A stretch of 64,000 nt of DNA from the NCBI GenBank assembly GCA_000827495.1, contig KN817518.1, forward strand, positions 88,405 through 152,404, written 5' to 3'. The DNA comes from Hypholoma sublateritium FD-334 SS-4. Lineage: Eukaryota > Basidiomycota > Agaricomycetes > Agaricales > Strophariaceae. The notes under the pieces are model-generated. The model worked only from the letters and a program-made list of their open reading frames with translations, had not been told where the DNA came from and ran no database searches. A program made the translations under genes and the position numbers. How positions within the stretch are numbered: position 1 is the first letter of the stretch; each line of letters starts with the position of its first letter. This document shows, piece by piece, positions 10,959 to 22,470 of the stretch.

Positions 10959-12310
10959 TGTGTGGTGTGCGAAGTGTGAGGCTTGAGCTAGTGCGAGTAG
11001 GTGTTCTAGACGGCCCGTGGTCAGTGCGCGGTTCGCAGGCTGATGAGTATAGGCGCAGCGTACTGTGTAGTAGCGGATGTCGTACGATGGGTAAAGGTTA
11101 ACTTGCTGGTGGCTTGTGTGATCAGAGAATGAGTGGACCAACGAAAAGGAAGGCGATTTATAGCCCTGAGAGCGCACGAATTTTGCGTGCGGCCGACCTG
11201 CAATCGCGAGGCGGCCTCGAGGCGTGGTATTGTCCCCGGCCCTGCAGCCGATACGTCACTTTTCTTGTTCGCACCGCCGCGCAATGTTCGGGACTTACGC
11301 CTCCACGTACGCTCTGCATTTTCAGGCTATCAACTGTCCTTGACACAAGGCAGGCACGTTCCGCTGCCATCATCGCACAATGGCAAGCTGGGAAGAGTTA
11401 CATGCATTCATGGGTAGAATTAAAGATCCTCGACAGATAATCTAATCTAAAGTATCCGGTCAGCAATTCGCCTTCGCATCAGTCAGGCATGGCCTCTTCG
11501 CGCGTATCGCCCCGTTCTTCCCGTCGGGCAGCTGCGCTATGCTGTGGCGCGTGCACGAGGCGTCCAGGTGGGAAACGCGCCTCCGCCGCGTTGCGCTGCG
11601 TAACGGGGACTCCGGGAAAAGATCTGAAAAGATGCACGATGCGCACTGGGGTTTGATACATGTATCATCATAATCAGGCTTCGATTATCGACCTCGCGTC
11701 CGTTCATTTGCGGGTCATGGTCCAATCAAGTCCCTATGCGCGCGGCGGTGCGTGATCGTATGAAGATGGTAAGGTTAGGAATGCGGTGGCTTCAGGATAC
11801 AAGAGCAGGACGCGGAAACCAAAGGCGCTTTGTCCTTCTTCCAGCGATAAAGGCCGATGATGACCTAGGATATTCTTTGGATATGTCGGGAGAATTTGGG
11901 CGTGACCTTTTATCCGCGAGTGCATCTATGGAGTGGGAGTCGGTGTAGTACAATAAGCGTTGATGTGGTCCCGCGAGTACCAGCGCTTGCAATTGCAGCA
12001 TGTCAGCCATCTTTGCTCGCAGTATGGACATCAGCTGCACGCGCAGTGCTAGACGCGTATTTGCTTTTTCTGCTGGCGGAACGGAGAGGAGTCCACCAAT
12101 TTGATGGTTTGAGTAACTGAAGCATTACTGAGGTAAAGGAGGGCGGTCTGTGCTTTTATTCGAGCTTGCATCTCATATAAGTGGTTGAAAGGAGAGAGGG
12201 ATGGAGAAACCTATCGGGATTCGGATGAGCTTGATGGCGTTGATGGCGTGGGATTAGGCTTGAATAAAGCTGGTGCAAGCTGTACTTTTACTGTCAAAAC
12301 AAATATTCAA
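10959..12310. other. Intergenic region upstream of small gene and tRNA-Ser
   Basis: No gene is supported in these 1.35 kb. The open frames are short and have no motifs. The region carries the minus-strand promoter of the 10958 gene and, just left of the tRNA, a repetitive gatggcgttgatggcgtgg stretch near 12232-12250. Confidence 0.45.
11157..11162 (-). promoter_or_regulatory. TATA-like box for the small minus-strand gene
   Basis: On the minus strand this reads TATAAA, about 200 bases upstream of the ATG at 10958. The distance allows a short untranslated leader. Weak evidence. Confidence 0.3.
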
Positions 12311-12402
12311 GGCGCTATAGCCAAGTGGTTACGGCGACAGATTCGAATTTCTTGATTATCTGTTCCTCTTTGAGGGCGCAGGTTCAAATCCTGCTGGCGT
12401 CG
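12311..12402 (+). tRNA. tRNA-Ser (anticodon CGA) with intron
   Basis: Class II tRNA. The acceptor stem GGCGCTA pairs with TGGCGTC (two G-T wobbles), with discriminator G at 12402. The D stem is GCC/GGC. The anticodon stem ACAGA/TCTGT encloses a 17-base loop, TTCGAATTTCTTGATTA. Read as a 7-base loop plus a 10-base intron after position 37 (intron about 12348-12357), the anticodon is CGA at 12344-12346. A long variable arm (CCTC-TTT-GAGG) is characteristic of serine tRNA. The T stem GCAGG/CCTGC encloses TTCAAAT, giving a good B box. The 3' CCA is not encoded, as usual in eukaryotes. Confidence 0.93.
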
Positions 12403-12407
12403 CTTGA

Positions 12408-12413
12408 TTTTTT
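12408..12413 (+). terminator. RNA polymerase III terminator of tRNA-Ser
   Basis: A run of six T residues starts six bases after the mature tRNA end. A longer T run follows near 12421-12430 as a backup stop. Confidence 0.75.
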
Positions 12414-12694
12414 CATATGTGTTTTTTTTTTGCCAGTCGAGTGTCAAGCTTCAACAGTTGATGCTGAGTCGGACTGACGTCGATGGCACTCGATGCTGGC
12501 GCGGCGCACCGCTGACAAGGGCTCCCGAGCACCAAGTTCCCTCGACTTCGAAGAACTACATACCATTGATGTGTGTCCATGTCGCGCAGGACGTTAAGTT
12601 GTAACTGGTTACTAGTACTCCGTCCTCGCCCTTCCTCAAGTCAACGAGGATCCACCAACAACAGATCCAGAGAGGCAAATGTATATATTCAGTA

Positions 12695-13968
12695 CTACTC
12701 CTCGCCAAACGCCGCCCGCACGAGGTCCACCCGCCGGCGCTGAGCCGCGGCAACACACTCCGCGAGCACATCGCGCTCCGCGCCGTCCGCGCTCGCGACG
12801 AGCACCGAGCCCGTTTGAGATAGTGACACCACCGCGCCGCCCGCGCCGAGCACCGCACACACTGAGCCCTCGAGCAGCGGCTCCTCGAACGCCGTCGGGT
12901 CCGCGAGCACGTACTTGCTGTACCGAACAGAGAATTAGCGGCGTCGCATCTGCGCATCTGCGCACGCACCCGTCGAAGATGCCGAACGACGCCGCGACGG
13001 GCGTGCTTGGTGAGAGGCGCAGCGGCACGCGCGGCGCCGCGCGCGCGCACGTCGTGCGGTGCGTCTCCTCGTTGTATGTTGCCTGCGGGAGCGTCGCTGG
13101 TGGAATGATATGTCAGCGCGGTAGGGCAGTCATCCGGGCGGCGGGACACACTGTTGCGCAGCGCAGCGACCATCGCGAGGAGCGCCGCGTCGAACGCGTT
13201 CCCGTCGTAGTTGATGCACGTCGCGTCGACGTAGAGCACCCACGCGGCCTTTCCCGGGTGGATGCACAGCGCGTCGAGGTCGACGAATCCCGAGCTGCGC
13301 GATCGTCAGCATCGGCCACTCCAGCGCGTCGGTGGAACAATCAGCGGGCGGCACTCACGCGACGAGCGCCTGGTTGAGCCGCTCCGAGAGGACCTGTGCC
13401 TCCTCCGACGGCGGCCCCGGGCGAAAGCGCGGCGAGCACATCGCGGGCAGGTCCACGTTCGGCACTGTAAATCCAGCACGGCGCGGTCAGCACACAAGCG
13501 CGCACGAGCAGACGCACGCGCACGCACCGAGGAACCCCACCCCCGCCGCGTCGAGCGCGGGCTCTGCGATCTCCGCCTTCACGCCGCACACGACCGTCGT
13601 CCCGCCGAGCCGCACGAGCGCCGAGCCGTCCGCCGTCGAGATCGAGCCTGTGCGCGTATGCGCGCGCCGTCAGCGACCCGCTGGAGCACGTATATCAGCC
13701 GGCGGGCGGGCAGGTGGGCGGGTCGTGGGACCGCCGCACCGCGCCGCGCGGCCCACTCACCGACATTGACCGCCGCCTCCCTGCTCTCTCCGAACGCGCG
13801 CCCGTCGGGGCGGATCTCTTCGCGCACGAAGCGCTCGAGGTACACGCGCGGGTGCAGGCGCTGGAACACCGCCGCCTTAAGCGCGTCCTGGTCTTCCTGC
13901 GGTAGGTTGTGCGTCTGGTCGAGCACTGAGGGCGGCGCGAGGACCGATGCAGTCGCTGCTGAGGCCAT
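12695..13968 (-). CDS. RRP43: Exosome complex subunit RRP43 (RNase PH-like)
   Basis: Core-ring subunit of the RNA exosome, which degrades and trims RNA 3' to 5' in nucleus and cytoplasm; ring subunits of this type lack catalysis in fungi. Six exons join in frame: [14 protein letters not shown] at 13968, then [68 protein letters not shown] and [17 protein letters not shown], ending [11 protein letters not shown]. The RNase PH fold is recognisable from IRPDGRAF, the [19 protein letters not shown] strand pair, and the [20 protein letters not shown] segment. Length is about 330 residues. The gene is extremely GC-rich at third codon positions, which produces several long antisense open frames that are not genes. 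Confidence 0.88.
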
Positions 13969-14423
13969 TGCTCTTGTTCGTGATTGGTCCACGCCTGGGA
14001 TAAGATGGGTGAGGTTGGGGTGAGGGAGCAGAAAGACACTATGACATCGCTCTCGAAAATATAGGTCAGATGATCGATCAGCGAGCTTCCAGTTATGGTA
14101 TGAGATTAGATTATGAAAATCAGAGAGACGCATTGCAATTAGCATTGTCAACGGCGAGTATCTTCAAAAATATGTACAGCTGTGCGTTATAGTACGGAGC
14201 AGGAGTAGAGGCAGGACACTATAAGTGATGTATCATACGAAAAGACGCGTGGTATAATGAGAAAATAAGTTGATCGTAAGTTATTTAGAGGGGTAGATAG
14301 CATCGTATAACTGCAATTGAAGCAGACGAGTACCCGGCGGCAAGCATGATATGCGAGAAAGGAATCACAAAGTAGCAGAATAGAAAGATAGCGAGAGACA
14401 CACTCGCGAAACATGCCAGGTGC
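13969..14423. other. Intergenic region, SMC5 3' end / RRP43 promoter
   Basis: About 455 bases, AT-rich toward the SMC5 side; no coding signal. It contains the RRP43 promoter and the SMC5 3' untranslated region. Confidence 0.5.
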
Positions 14424-17400
14424 TCACATAGCACTCGCCGCGCCTCCCCCTGGCCGCTGGGCGTGCAAGAACAAGTCAATCATGTCGTTCATGCACCCAA
14501 TGTCCTTCTCCTCAGGCAGCCACTCGCCGTTGTTGACGACGAGGATCTTCATCTTCTCGTCGTAGTGCAGGTCGGGAAGCAGCTTGGGCGTGATCAGGAA
14601 GTACTGCCCGCTCTCCTCCTTGCATGTGACGCCGACCATGGAGTTGTGCACCATGCGCTCGGCACGCTGGTCCATGCCCTGAGAGATTGTGAATATCTGG
14701 ATGCGGCGGTGATGAGGCGAGTGCCGTACCTGGTTAATCTCGTCCACGAGTGAGAATGGCGCACGAGCTTCTTCCGTCAAGCTCATCAGGTACAGAATAG
14801 TTGTTAAGGACCGTTCCTGGAAAGGTGGAAGTCAGCGTCACGAAAGAAGGCGCGACCCAGTGGCTCTAAAGGCGTCATAGACGAGTCGAGTTCGAGGGAT
14901 GTAACGTACTCCTCCAGATTGACGATGCGCCGTGAGCAACTGCAATTTTTCGCTGTCACGGAACTTGACGAGGATATCAATAGCCCATTTATCGTAGTCT
15001 TCGTTCTCGTTGATGCGGATTTCTCCAGCACATCCGATGCCTGAGGTCCCAAAGTAAAAGAACACATACGACAAATGTATCAGAGCGTAAACTGAGTGAA
15101 AGTAAAAAAGGGGCTTACGGTCAAATGCCGCAGAGAACTTCTGCCCGATGCTATCAACAAGTCTTTGAAGAGCTGGCTGCCAATTGTCCTGAGAATGGCG
15201 AGGAATGGTCAGCAGGTTCATCCCAAGGGGTCAGGATGTATGCTCACTCGGGCGTTCTTGATATCTTTAGCAACCTTCTCCTCTTTCTTCTTCCTTCCTT
15301 CGAGGGTTTTCTCCAATTGCTCGATCTAGCAAAGGGTGTCACTCTTTATGTCTCCAAGGAAAATGAATAATGACGAACATCACGTTTACGCTTCTCGTAT
15401 TGTTCGATGACACCAGGGTTCGTATTGAGGTTCATCTCCAAGTTGGCGCGCTGAGTTTCCAACTCGGCCTGCAGTTCGTCGGACGATCTCATGTCGATGC
15501 TATCCGGCACCTGAGGAGGGCCCAGCCCCTGCTCTGCGGCCTCCTTGACAGCTGTCTCGTAGTCGACGCGATCTTTTTCGATTTGCTTATACTGCTCTTT
15601 GACCTCCGGCGTATTTTCATCCAAGGCAACTCGGCCTCGATCTAAAATCAGTGTCGTCTCCTTCTTAACTTGCGCAAATTGCTCTGTGACTAAACATAAA
15701 TGCTTCATCAATAATAAACCACAGGTAATTATCAGAATTGGAACATACGCCTATTGAGTTCCACAAGGGCGGTCTGATATTTAGCGTCCTTTCGCTCGCA
15801 TAATTCCTTGAACGCATTCCTGTTGTTGTTGATTTGCATGTACCTCAAACCACAACGAGTACATTCTTGCTGCTCCGCAATAATCGCGTGGAAAAGATCC
15901 TATAAATGGGTGATATAGCGAAGCTGATATCGAGAAAGTACGAGGCGTACTGTGAATTCCCTGATGTATTGCATGCGTTGTTGATTGATTTCCTGAAGTT
16001 TCTCTCTCAATTTGATGCTTTGCTTTTCTGCGGTCGGCTTGTCAATTAATACTTTAATATTTTTTTGCCTCGCATCTACAAGAGTCATCAACAAAATAAG
16101 GTCGAGCGCGACACACTACATCGCACGCACCTAGTCTAGAACGCAGACCAGTAAGTCGCGTAGCCTCTTTTTTGATAATATCTTGCTTGCGCTTGAATTT
16201 GTCCTGCAAAAGGTGAGCATGACCGGGAAGATAACAAAAAGAGGTATCAGAACTTACAACAAGCGCGTTATAGGCAGTCTCCCGCTGGTCCAGCTTTTCG
16301 ATCTCTTGCACAAGAGGGATTCTTTCTTCTTCACAAAGTTCCATCTCTCGCCGCGCGTCTCTTATCCGACCGTCAATCTGGCGTTTGACTTCAAGATCGA
16401 CTAAAGCAAGATTGCATGAGGTGCGAACTAAATGGCAGCGGGAGGGCATTGACTTACTTGTCGGGGCCGACAAACTCCGCGCACGCTGCACGTCCCGCGT
16501 CATATTTCCAACCGCCTTTCGCCCATAGCGGGAACGAGTTACGATATTCATCGTGGTCCCACTAATGAAAGTAGCACCCCCGGAATGATTGTGCATCGGT
16601 CTTGCCACGAGCTGCATAGCTTGGTTCACGTCGATGGCACTTCCATTAAGCGCGACGGCCTGAGCAAATATATGTATCAATTTGGAAAAGGTGACACATA
16701 GATGACTTGGATTACCGTTCGATGTAGATTCATGCTAGACAAAAACCATCGCATGCCTTCCGGGAAGTCGACGTAGTCTAGTGCATAGCCGTCAAAACGA
16801 AGTTGTTGCAGCTACAAAATTATTTTATAAAGAAGTTAATATGCAGTCGAAAATAAACATGCTTTCACCAACCTCCTCACGGGACATTGGCGGAGCAATG
16901 AAATTATTTTCATTGTAAGGACGGAACCATGTTGTAACACGAGTTTTTCTTCCTAAAGCGGCTGTCTCGTCGTTGATATGTTTGTTAATCACGTCGCAGT
17001 CTTCCTGGCATTGCGTGACGAAACTCTGGAATTTTACGTTCGTTAGAAAGCAGCGCAACGTGAAGGTTTGACTCTCCGCGAACCTTCATCTGAGTGGCGC
17101 TGAAGCAGGACTCGACAGCGTCGGCAAATTGTCTGTTTTTCATACTCAACCGCATGAATGGAGTCTCGAAAACCTCCATCTTAAACAAATGCCGGTTGTT
17201 GCGGACCCATATGATAGCATCGTAAGTGTCTTGATCCCATTTCCGCATCGCGTTCAACTTCTGAACATCTACATTGTCTAGCTTCTTCATACTGGCACCA
17301 TAAGTCAGAATATGTTCCTATTCCATGGTGAAGCATTTGACTTACTCTTGTTCAGCTGCTGCTACAGTGGCAGCAAAGCCTGCCTTACGATTGATGACGC

Positions 17401-19313
17401 TTCTCATTTGATAGTTGAACTCCTCTCGGCGAGTCCCGATTATCTGCCTCTCTGCTTTGATTTCTTCCTGTGTGGTATATCGTATGAATGGTATGACAAC
17501 ATGAGACCAACAGAAAAGCGCACCGAAATGGCTGTGAGTTCATCTTTGGTGGGTAGATCTTGAGACGGAGGCTTCTCTAATTCAGCCTCCAACTTCGATA
17601 TCTCGCTAGCAAGATTATCGATATCCTTTTTGCGATTTTTTTCTTCCTTCTTGAGAGAGGCGATCTTGTCCACTATCTCTGAAGATTGAACTTCCTACAT
17701 CCAATGTCAATCCGGAAAGACTAGTCAAATTTAAAGTTCAGCTCACGAGGTCATCGGTGGCCTTGCATTTAGCACTCATTTTCTTAAACCTCTTTTGCGT
17801 TGATTTTTTAAGATCCTCGCGCTGATTATCAGCATTCTTGACGTCTTGGTCATATTTCCTTTGTAGAGATTGTTAGGTTACTGATACAAGAATGCAGATA
17901 TTTGTTGCGTACTTTAGGCGATCATGGGCAGGCTCATTCTTATCCCTTAACCTTTGAACTTTAGCGCGTATAGTGCGTTGCTGACCCTTGATTTCGAGGT
18001 ATCGCTTGCGATTTTCTCGGTATTCAGCGACGGGGATGAGAACAGCCAACAAATTAATCTACATATTGTCGTCAGACTCAACCAGCACCGGACAGCGGAA
18101 ACGAATGTACAAACCGTATGCTCAATCTTTTTACGCTCCTTGTAGCGTTGAACGTCACGTTCTATGCCTTCGTTGCGGTCTTGCATTTGCTTCAAGGAAT
18201 CTTCGTCATCCTTGATAGCCTGCGCATACATTGTCAAAAGGGGATGTCTAACATTTAAGTGCGAAGGTACTAACCTGCTGGATGATTTTCAATTCTTGAC
18301 CGGCGCCAATGAGAGTAGTATGCCAATTGGTCAGATTCTCGTCGCCAGCGGCGAGTTGAGTTTCTTTGAGTAGCTGTTGTGAAGACATTGCCGCAAACTC
18401 AGATACCCTATCTTGAGGAAGGAAAGAGCTATAGGACAACGAATATCAATCACCACGCAAATAATATATGCACACTAGCAAATTACCAAAGATTTCCGAC
18501 TTGAACGTTCAGCTCCGCCATTTTGAGATTGATTTCTCTCCCTGAAGCAGCTTGCCCGTTCAGAGTGAAGGTGGAAGTCTTGGATCGCGCATTAAGATTT
18601 CTACGAATGACAAGGTTCGGCTTGTTTTTCGGACCCTTGAGTTCAATCTCGATGTAACCGGTGTCGGTTCCATTTTTGACGTAGGCATTGATCTCGTTGG
18701 AGCGACCCAGGACCTACAGTCATGCGAATGGGCATTTTTTTGCGAATGAAGAATAACGGGACAGACGTACAGCCGGAGGAAAATTCAATCCGAGAGCAAT
18801 AGCACAAGCAATGCTACTCTTTCCAGTGCCATTGGGTCCGATGATCATGTTTAGATATGGACCAGGGCGAAATTGAACGTAGTCATAGGTGACAAAATTA
18901 CTCAATTGAATTCGAACAATGGAGCCAGGAACGTAGCTGATAACGCGTTATTCCTCTGTAAAGAAGTCGGGGATAGTAAAAGACGCGTACCTATCCACAT
19001 CTCTGGGTTGGGTTTTGACCCTTGGAAGTGGAGGTTGACTGTCACTTCGGCTAGGGACTGAATCACCGTCGCCATTTATGCGCGCTCGTTTTGAACCACG
19101 GGGGCTACCAGACTGAGAATCTTCCTCTTCTTCTTCCTCTCCTTCAGCATCTACATCGCGTTCGTTTTGCTCCTGAGACTCATGTTGTTCCTCTTCTTCG
19201 ACTTCTTCCACCTGTTCGCGACGCTTTCCTTTGCTCCGTTCTTCTTTGACAACGATTTTCTCTTTCTTTACACGCGAGCCCTCAGGTTGAGCAGAGGAGG
19301 ACGCTCGAGGCAT
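14424..19313 (-). CDS. SMC5: Structural maintenance of chromosomes protein 5
   Basis: ATPase subunit of the SMC5/6 complex, which handles DNA recombination intermediates and replication stress in the nucleus. The ATG at 19313 begins MPRASSSAQPEGS and is followed by about 100 charged residues rich in Glu/Lys. The head half follows: VRIQLSNFVTYDYVQF, then Walker A in IIGPNGTGKSS, and the LCSFLPQDRVSEFAAMS segment. Long coiled-coil arms flank a hinge. The C-terminal head includes FSLVDEINQ with an intron directly before GMDQRAERM, matching the SMC5 D-loop motif VDEINQGMD. The end is AQRPGGGAASAM. Many short introns (over 15) interrupt the gene; the total is roughly 1,200 residues. Codon use is visibly more AT-rich than in RRP43 next door. 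The call rests on the SMC5-specific N- and C-terminal motifs. Confidence 0.9.
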
Positions 19314-19935
19314 ATTGACGTGGGCTAGAGGGAAGAAATGGCTTCCTCAAAACGAACACGGGGTGATAATTAAGGGAGGGGGTTAAACTAAATGAACGCG
19401 TCAAAGCGCGTTTTGAGTGTTTAGGGCTGGCGATTACGCAGTGGACATCACGTTCACGTTGCTTTTGTCGCGCTTGTCTCTGTTTGCTTCTAAAGCTTGC
19501 CTAAGTTCAAACTCGGTCCGCCCTGCCACTTGCTCCGTTGCCGCACCGTCTTTTGATTGCAAACTTTGCTTGCAGGTGAGTTGCGGGCGCCTATCACATT
19601 CAGAACGGTTATATCTTCACATAAATCAAATAATAAAATTGATTGTTCTTCCTTATGTCTCAGAATTGTGACCTGAACCGTCGACTCGACGCCGATATTC
19701 AACCAAATAATACCTTCTCTCCAACTCCAACATCAGACTTGAAGTGCTTTCAAACAGGTTCTCCAGTGGCCCCGGATCGAACTTGGTTCTAGTGCAATAA
19801 TTGCTTCAAGATTCTACTGTGCCTTACTTCCTTGTCATCTTTCGCTGACACTGTTCCCGTCACTCGCAATTGATTTTTACAGCGCAGAGGCATAACGGCA
19901 AGCACGACATAGGCATCAAAATTCAACTCCGAAAT
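19314..19935. promoter_or_regulatory. Divergent promoter region, SMC5 / DUF5745-like gene
   Basis: About 620 bases between two divergent start codons. No TATA box or conserved operator was recognised, and no ORF here is convincing. Confidence 0.4.
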
Positions 19936-21133
19936 ATGGCATCTGTGCTTCAACACAAAAGACTGGACGAGGCTCTTCTTGTCGATCAATTAAACCACAT
20001 GCTCCTATCCGTTAACCTTCCAATATCCCTGATATCCCCGACAGATCTGACTCCCAGCCTTCTAATTGCAATCCTGGAGTGTATACTTGATATGCACATA
20101 TCCCTCGTTGACCGCAACAAAGACTCGAAGAACTCGAGGCATTCTAAAATTCAAAATATGAAGATCTTTCTGGGTGTGTTAGAAACCGACGTTCTCGACT
20201 CGGAAGTCGACCTCAGTGAAATAGACCCACGGCGACTCGCAGACGGCGAATGGGACGAGGTTTTCTACATCGGAGAACTCCTGTGTTGGATTGGTAGGAA
20301 GATGGGGCTCGTAGATACAAAAGGTCGCGTGGGTCCCTCTGCATCCTCCTCTAGGGTGCTTTCCAACGCAAGTCCATCACACCCGTCTAGCCGACCGCAA
20401 TCCCCGAAATCACAATTGGACTTGGAGGCTGAATCGCTTTTCCAAGGAGGGTCTACTATCACTGGGAGCACAAGGAGATCCTTGGATATTGTTTCGCCGT
20501 TTTCCAGGGTGGTTGGGGAATCAGACACGAGTGTTTTGACCGCGCATGACGATGTCGAATCAGATGAGGAGTATGGGTATTCCGATGGAGTCTCAGATAT
20601 CCTAGGTGGCCTTTCTCCATTCAAAAGGCCCGAGCCCATATCTGTCCGATGTATTCACGAAGTCACGTCTCCACTCGATTCGCTACTCTTTTCGACGGGT
20701 CCAGTTCCTTCAACGTCTCGCCATGTGGTAAAGCAGGTCCCTCATGACCCACATGCTCTGGCCTCGAACTCACTCTGCGATTTCAACGCATCCGTCGAAA
20801 GAAACTTCCTCGGTAATTCTGACCCTATCAGCGATCAGTCATATCCTTCTGTTCGGTACTCCGGTTTCATAGAGCCCGTCGACGAAGATTTCGAGTTAGA
20901 ATCCTATGAACACAGTCGATCTATAAACCTTTCTCGAGATTCAGTGACCATAAAAGTAGTCTCTTTCTGAACATCTTGTAACAAATTACTGACTGACCGA
21001 TCTCGAATTACAGGTTAAACCGTCCGCCAAAACAGAGTCGGTCAAAACACAATACACACGCACATTGGAATTATTGAACGAGCGGACCCGACTCCTAACC
21101 CAATTGGCAGAACTCAAGAACTCCCATGGATAG
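19936..21133 (+). CDS. DUF5745 / CEP95-like N-terminal domain protein
   Basis: The start MASVLQHKRLDEALL at 19936 is followed by DQLNHMLLSVNLPISLISPTDL and LLIAILECILDMHI, a calponin-homology-like helical pattern resembling the DUF5745 domain found at the N-terminus of the centrosomal protein CEP95 and fungal relatives. The middle (about residues 130-340) is Ser/Pro-rich, probably disordered. The last exon starts after an intron from 20956 and encodes VKPSAKTESVKTQYTRT and a short heptad-like segment, LELLNERTRLLTQLAELK, suggesting a coiled coil. Total is about 385 residues. The stop is TAG at 21131-21133; the same frame stays open beyond it. A spindle-pole or microtubule role is inferred from the family only. 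An upstream in-frame GTG/ATT extension exists, but this ATG fits the domain start. Confidence 0.6.
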
Positions 21134-21419
21134 TCTTCGATATTAGCCATGGATAATTCCAGACACTCTGGACATCTCCCTGTGAAAACATGGCAGTTGG
21201 CGACTTGCTTGGCTACTGCCGATCCGGAGTTAGGGTCGGCCTACCTGTCCAACGACAGAACTATCCTCCCAGAAAGGCGCAGATATGGTGAGTCATTTAT
21301 CGATCTTTGATTACTATGGTCTTAATGCAATAGCAGAAGAATAAGCTACCGACCACGCCACGATGCTCGCATTCAATTCCCGATAGAATATACGCGCTTA
21401 ATTTCAAGTTCCACCAGCT
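21134..21419. other. Convergent 3' region with an open frame after the TAG
   Basis: It lies between the 3' ends of the DUF5745-like gene (+) and thioesterase 1 (-). The frame of the DUF5745-like gene continues past its TAG: MDNSRHSGHLPVKTWQLA begins near 21149, and an in-frame intron from 21287 leads to a final AEE stop. It may be untranslated sequence or a C-terminal extension. Confidence 0.3.
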
Positions 21420-22263
21420 TCATAATCGCGACGTTGGATGTGCTAGGACCACCTTCACTTCTGAGCCTGAAGCGACCAGTCTATGATGCGTCATATTCCA
21501 GATCTATACCCATTTACACGATGAAGGGCGCATCAATATCTCTCTTCTGTATCATTGCAATATACTTAATGCATACATACCTCAACCGTGACGGAGTGTG
21601 ATCTAGCTCCAAGTTCCAGTGTTGTCGCTACAACTCTAATTCTGTCTGTGCTAGATGAGAAGTGAATGGGTCAGTATATGCAGTGCTTTACGCTCGGAGA
21701 ATTTACGACAACAAACATCTGAGCTGGGGAATGAAAGATCACGTTGAGGCTCTGCGAGACGGCACCATAGTATGGGTTGGGTTCTTTCGAGTGAAACATG
21801 ACAGGAACGTGAAGAGCAAGCGTCGAGCATCTTCCGCCGGGCAGCGCCCGCAGTGAGCTCAGGAACCTCTCGCTGTATACCCAGCTTACGTGGTAAATAA
21901 GGTGGCAGAACAACCACCATGGAGCTGGCCATTTGTGTTTACCATGTCTAACGTAGAATCAATATGGCTATACCATAGCCAGAGAGCCTGTAGATCACGA
22001 ACGAACACACCTTCCTCAACGTCTAGCTCTACGACGACTCGACCTTCGAAGTTTGCAGCGTCTGCACTTTTCGGTCTCACGGATATCTCCTTCACCAGGA
22101 GCCGCTCCTGTATTCCTTCAAAAAACACAGGCCCTTCGATTTTTCTTTCCAGTCTGCTCTCGTAGAAAGCTTTCGGATTGCTCAGAGCTCGTTTGATGTG
22201 AGGAGGGACGTTGCCAGATATGTGCGATACATCTTGCTCCTCTGTCAATGATGGAGGCTTCAT
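21420..22263 (-). CDS. Hotdog-fold thioesterase family protein 1 (probable loss of catalytic Asp)
   Basis: Member of the PaaI/THEM2 (ACOT13)-like acyl-CoA thioesterase superfamily. Exons in order: MKPPSLTEEQDVSHIS (22263-22011), DMVNTNGQLHGGCSATLF, CSTLALHVPVMFHSKEP through VSQSLNVIFHSPAQ, TDRIRVVATTLELGARSHS, and IWNMTHHRLVASGSEVK ending PTSRL at 21420. All join in phase, and the exon pattern matches the two paralogs at 22471 and 32947. The helix motif HGGCSATL is intact, but the residue equal to the general-base Asp of human THEM2 (HGG....LVD) is Thr here (LFTT), while the paralogs keep LID and LVD. The fold is likely kept; hydrolase activity is doubtful. It sits in tandem with thioesterase 2, same strand. 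Confidence 0.75.
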
Positions 22264-22470
22264 TCTAGAAGGTGAGCGTATCTGGTCAGGCGACTGCGAC
22301 CGACCAACTCTCTGGTCGGTTCCTAGCGAAGCAACGTCATAATTAAAGAACTGTCACCGGAGTATAATTATAAAGATCCCTCGCGAATACAAATCGTGTG
22401 AGCGTCTTTTCGCCGCAAGTTGGAACCGGAACTTCGTACGGCCGACCTGACAATGGCCTGTCATGAGAGC

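Noticed and set aside
12679..14023. Long plus-strand frames (232 and 253 codons) over RRP43
   Set aside because: Antisense of very GC-rich coding sequence; Arg/Ala/Pro-rich with no motif.
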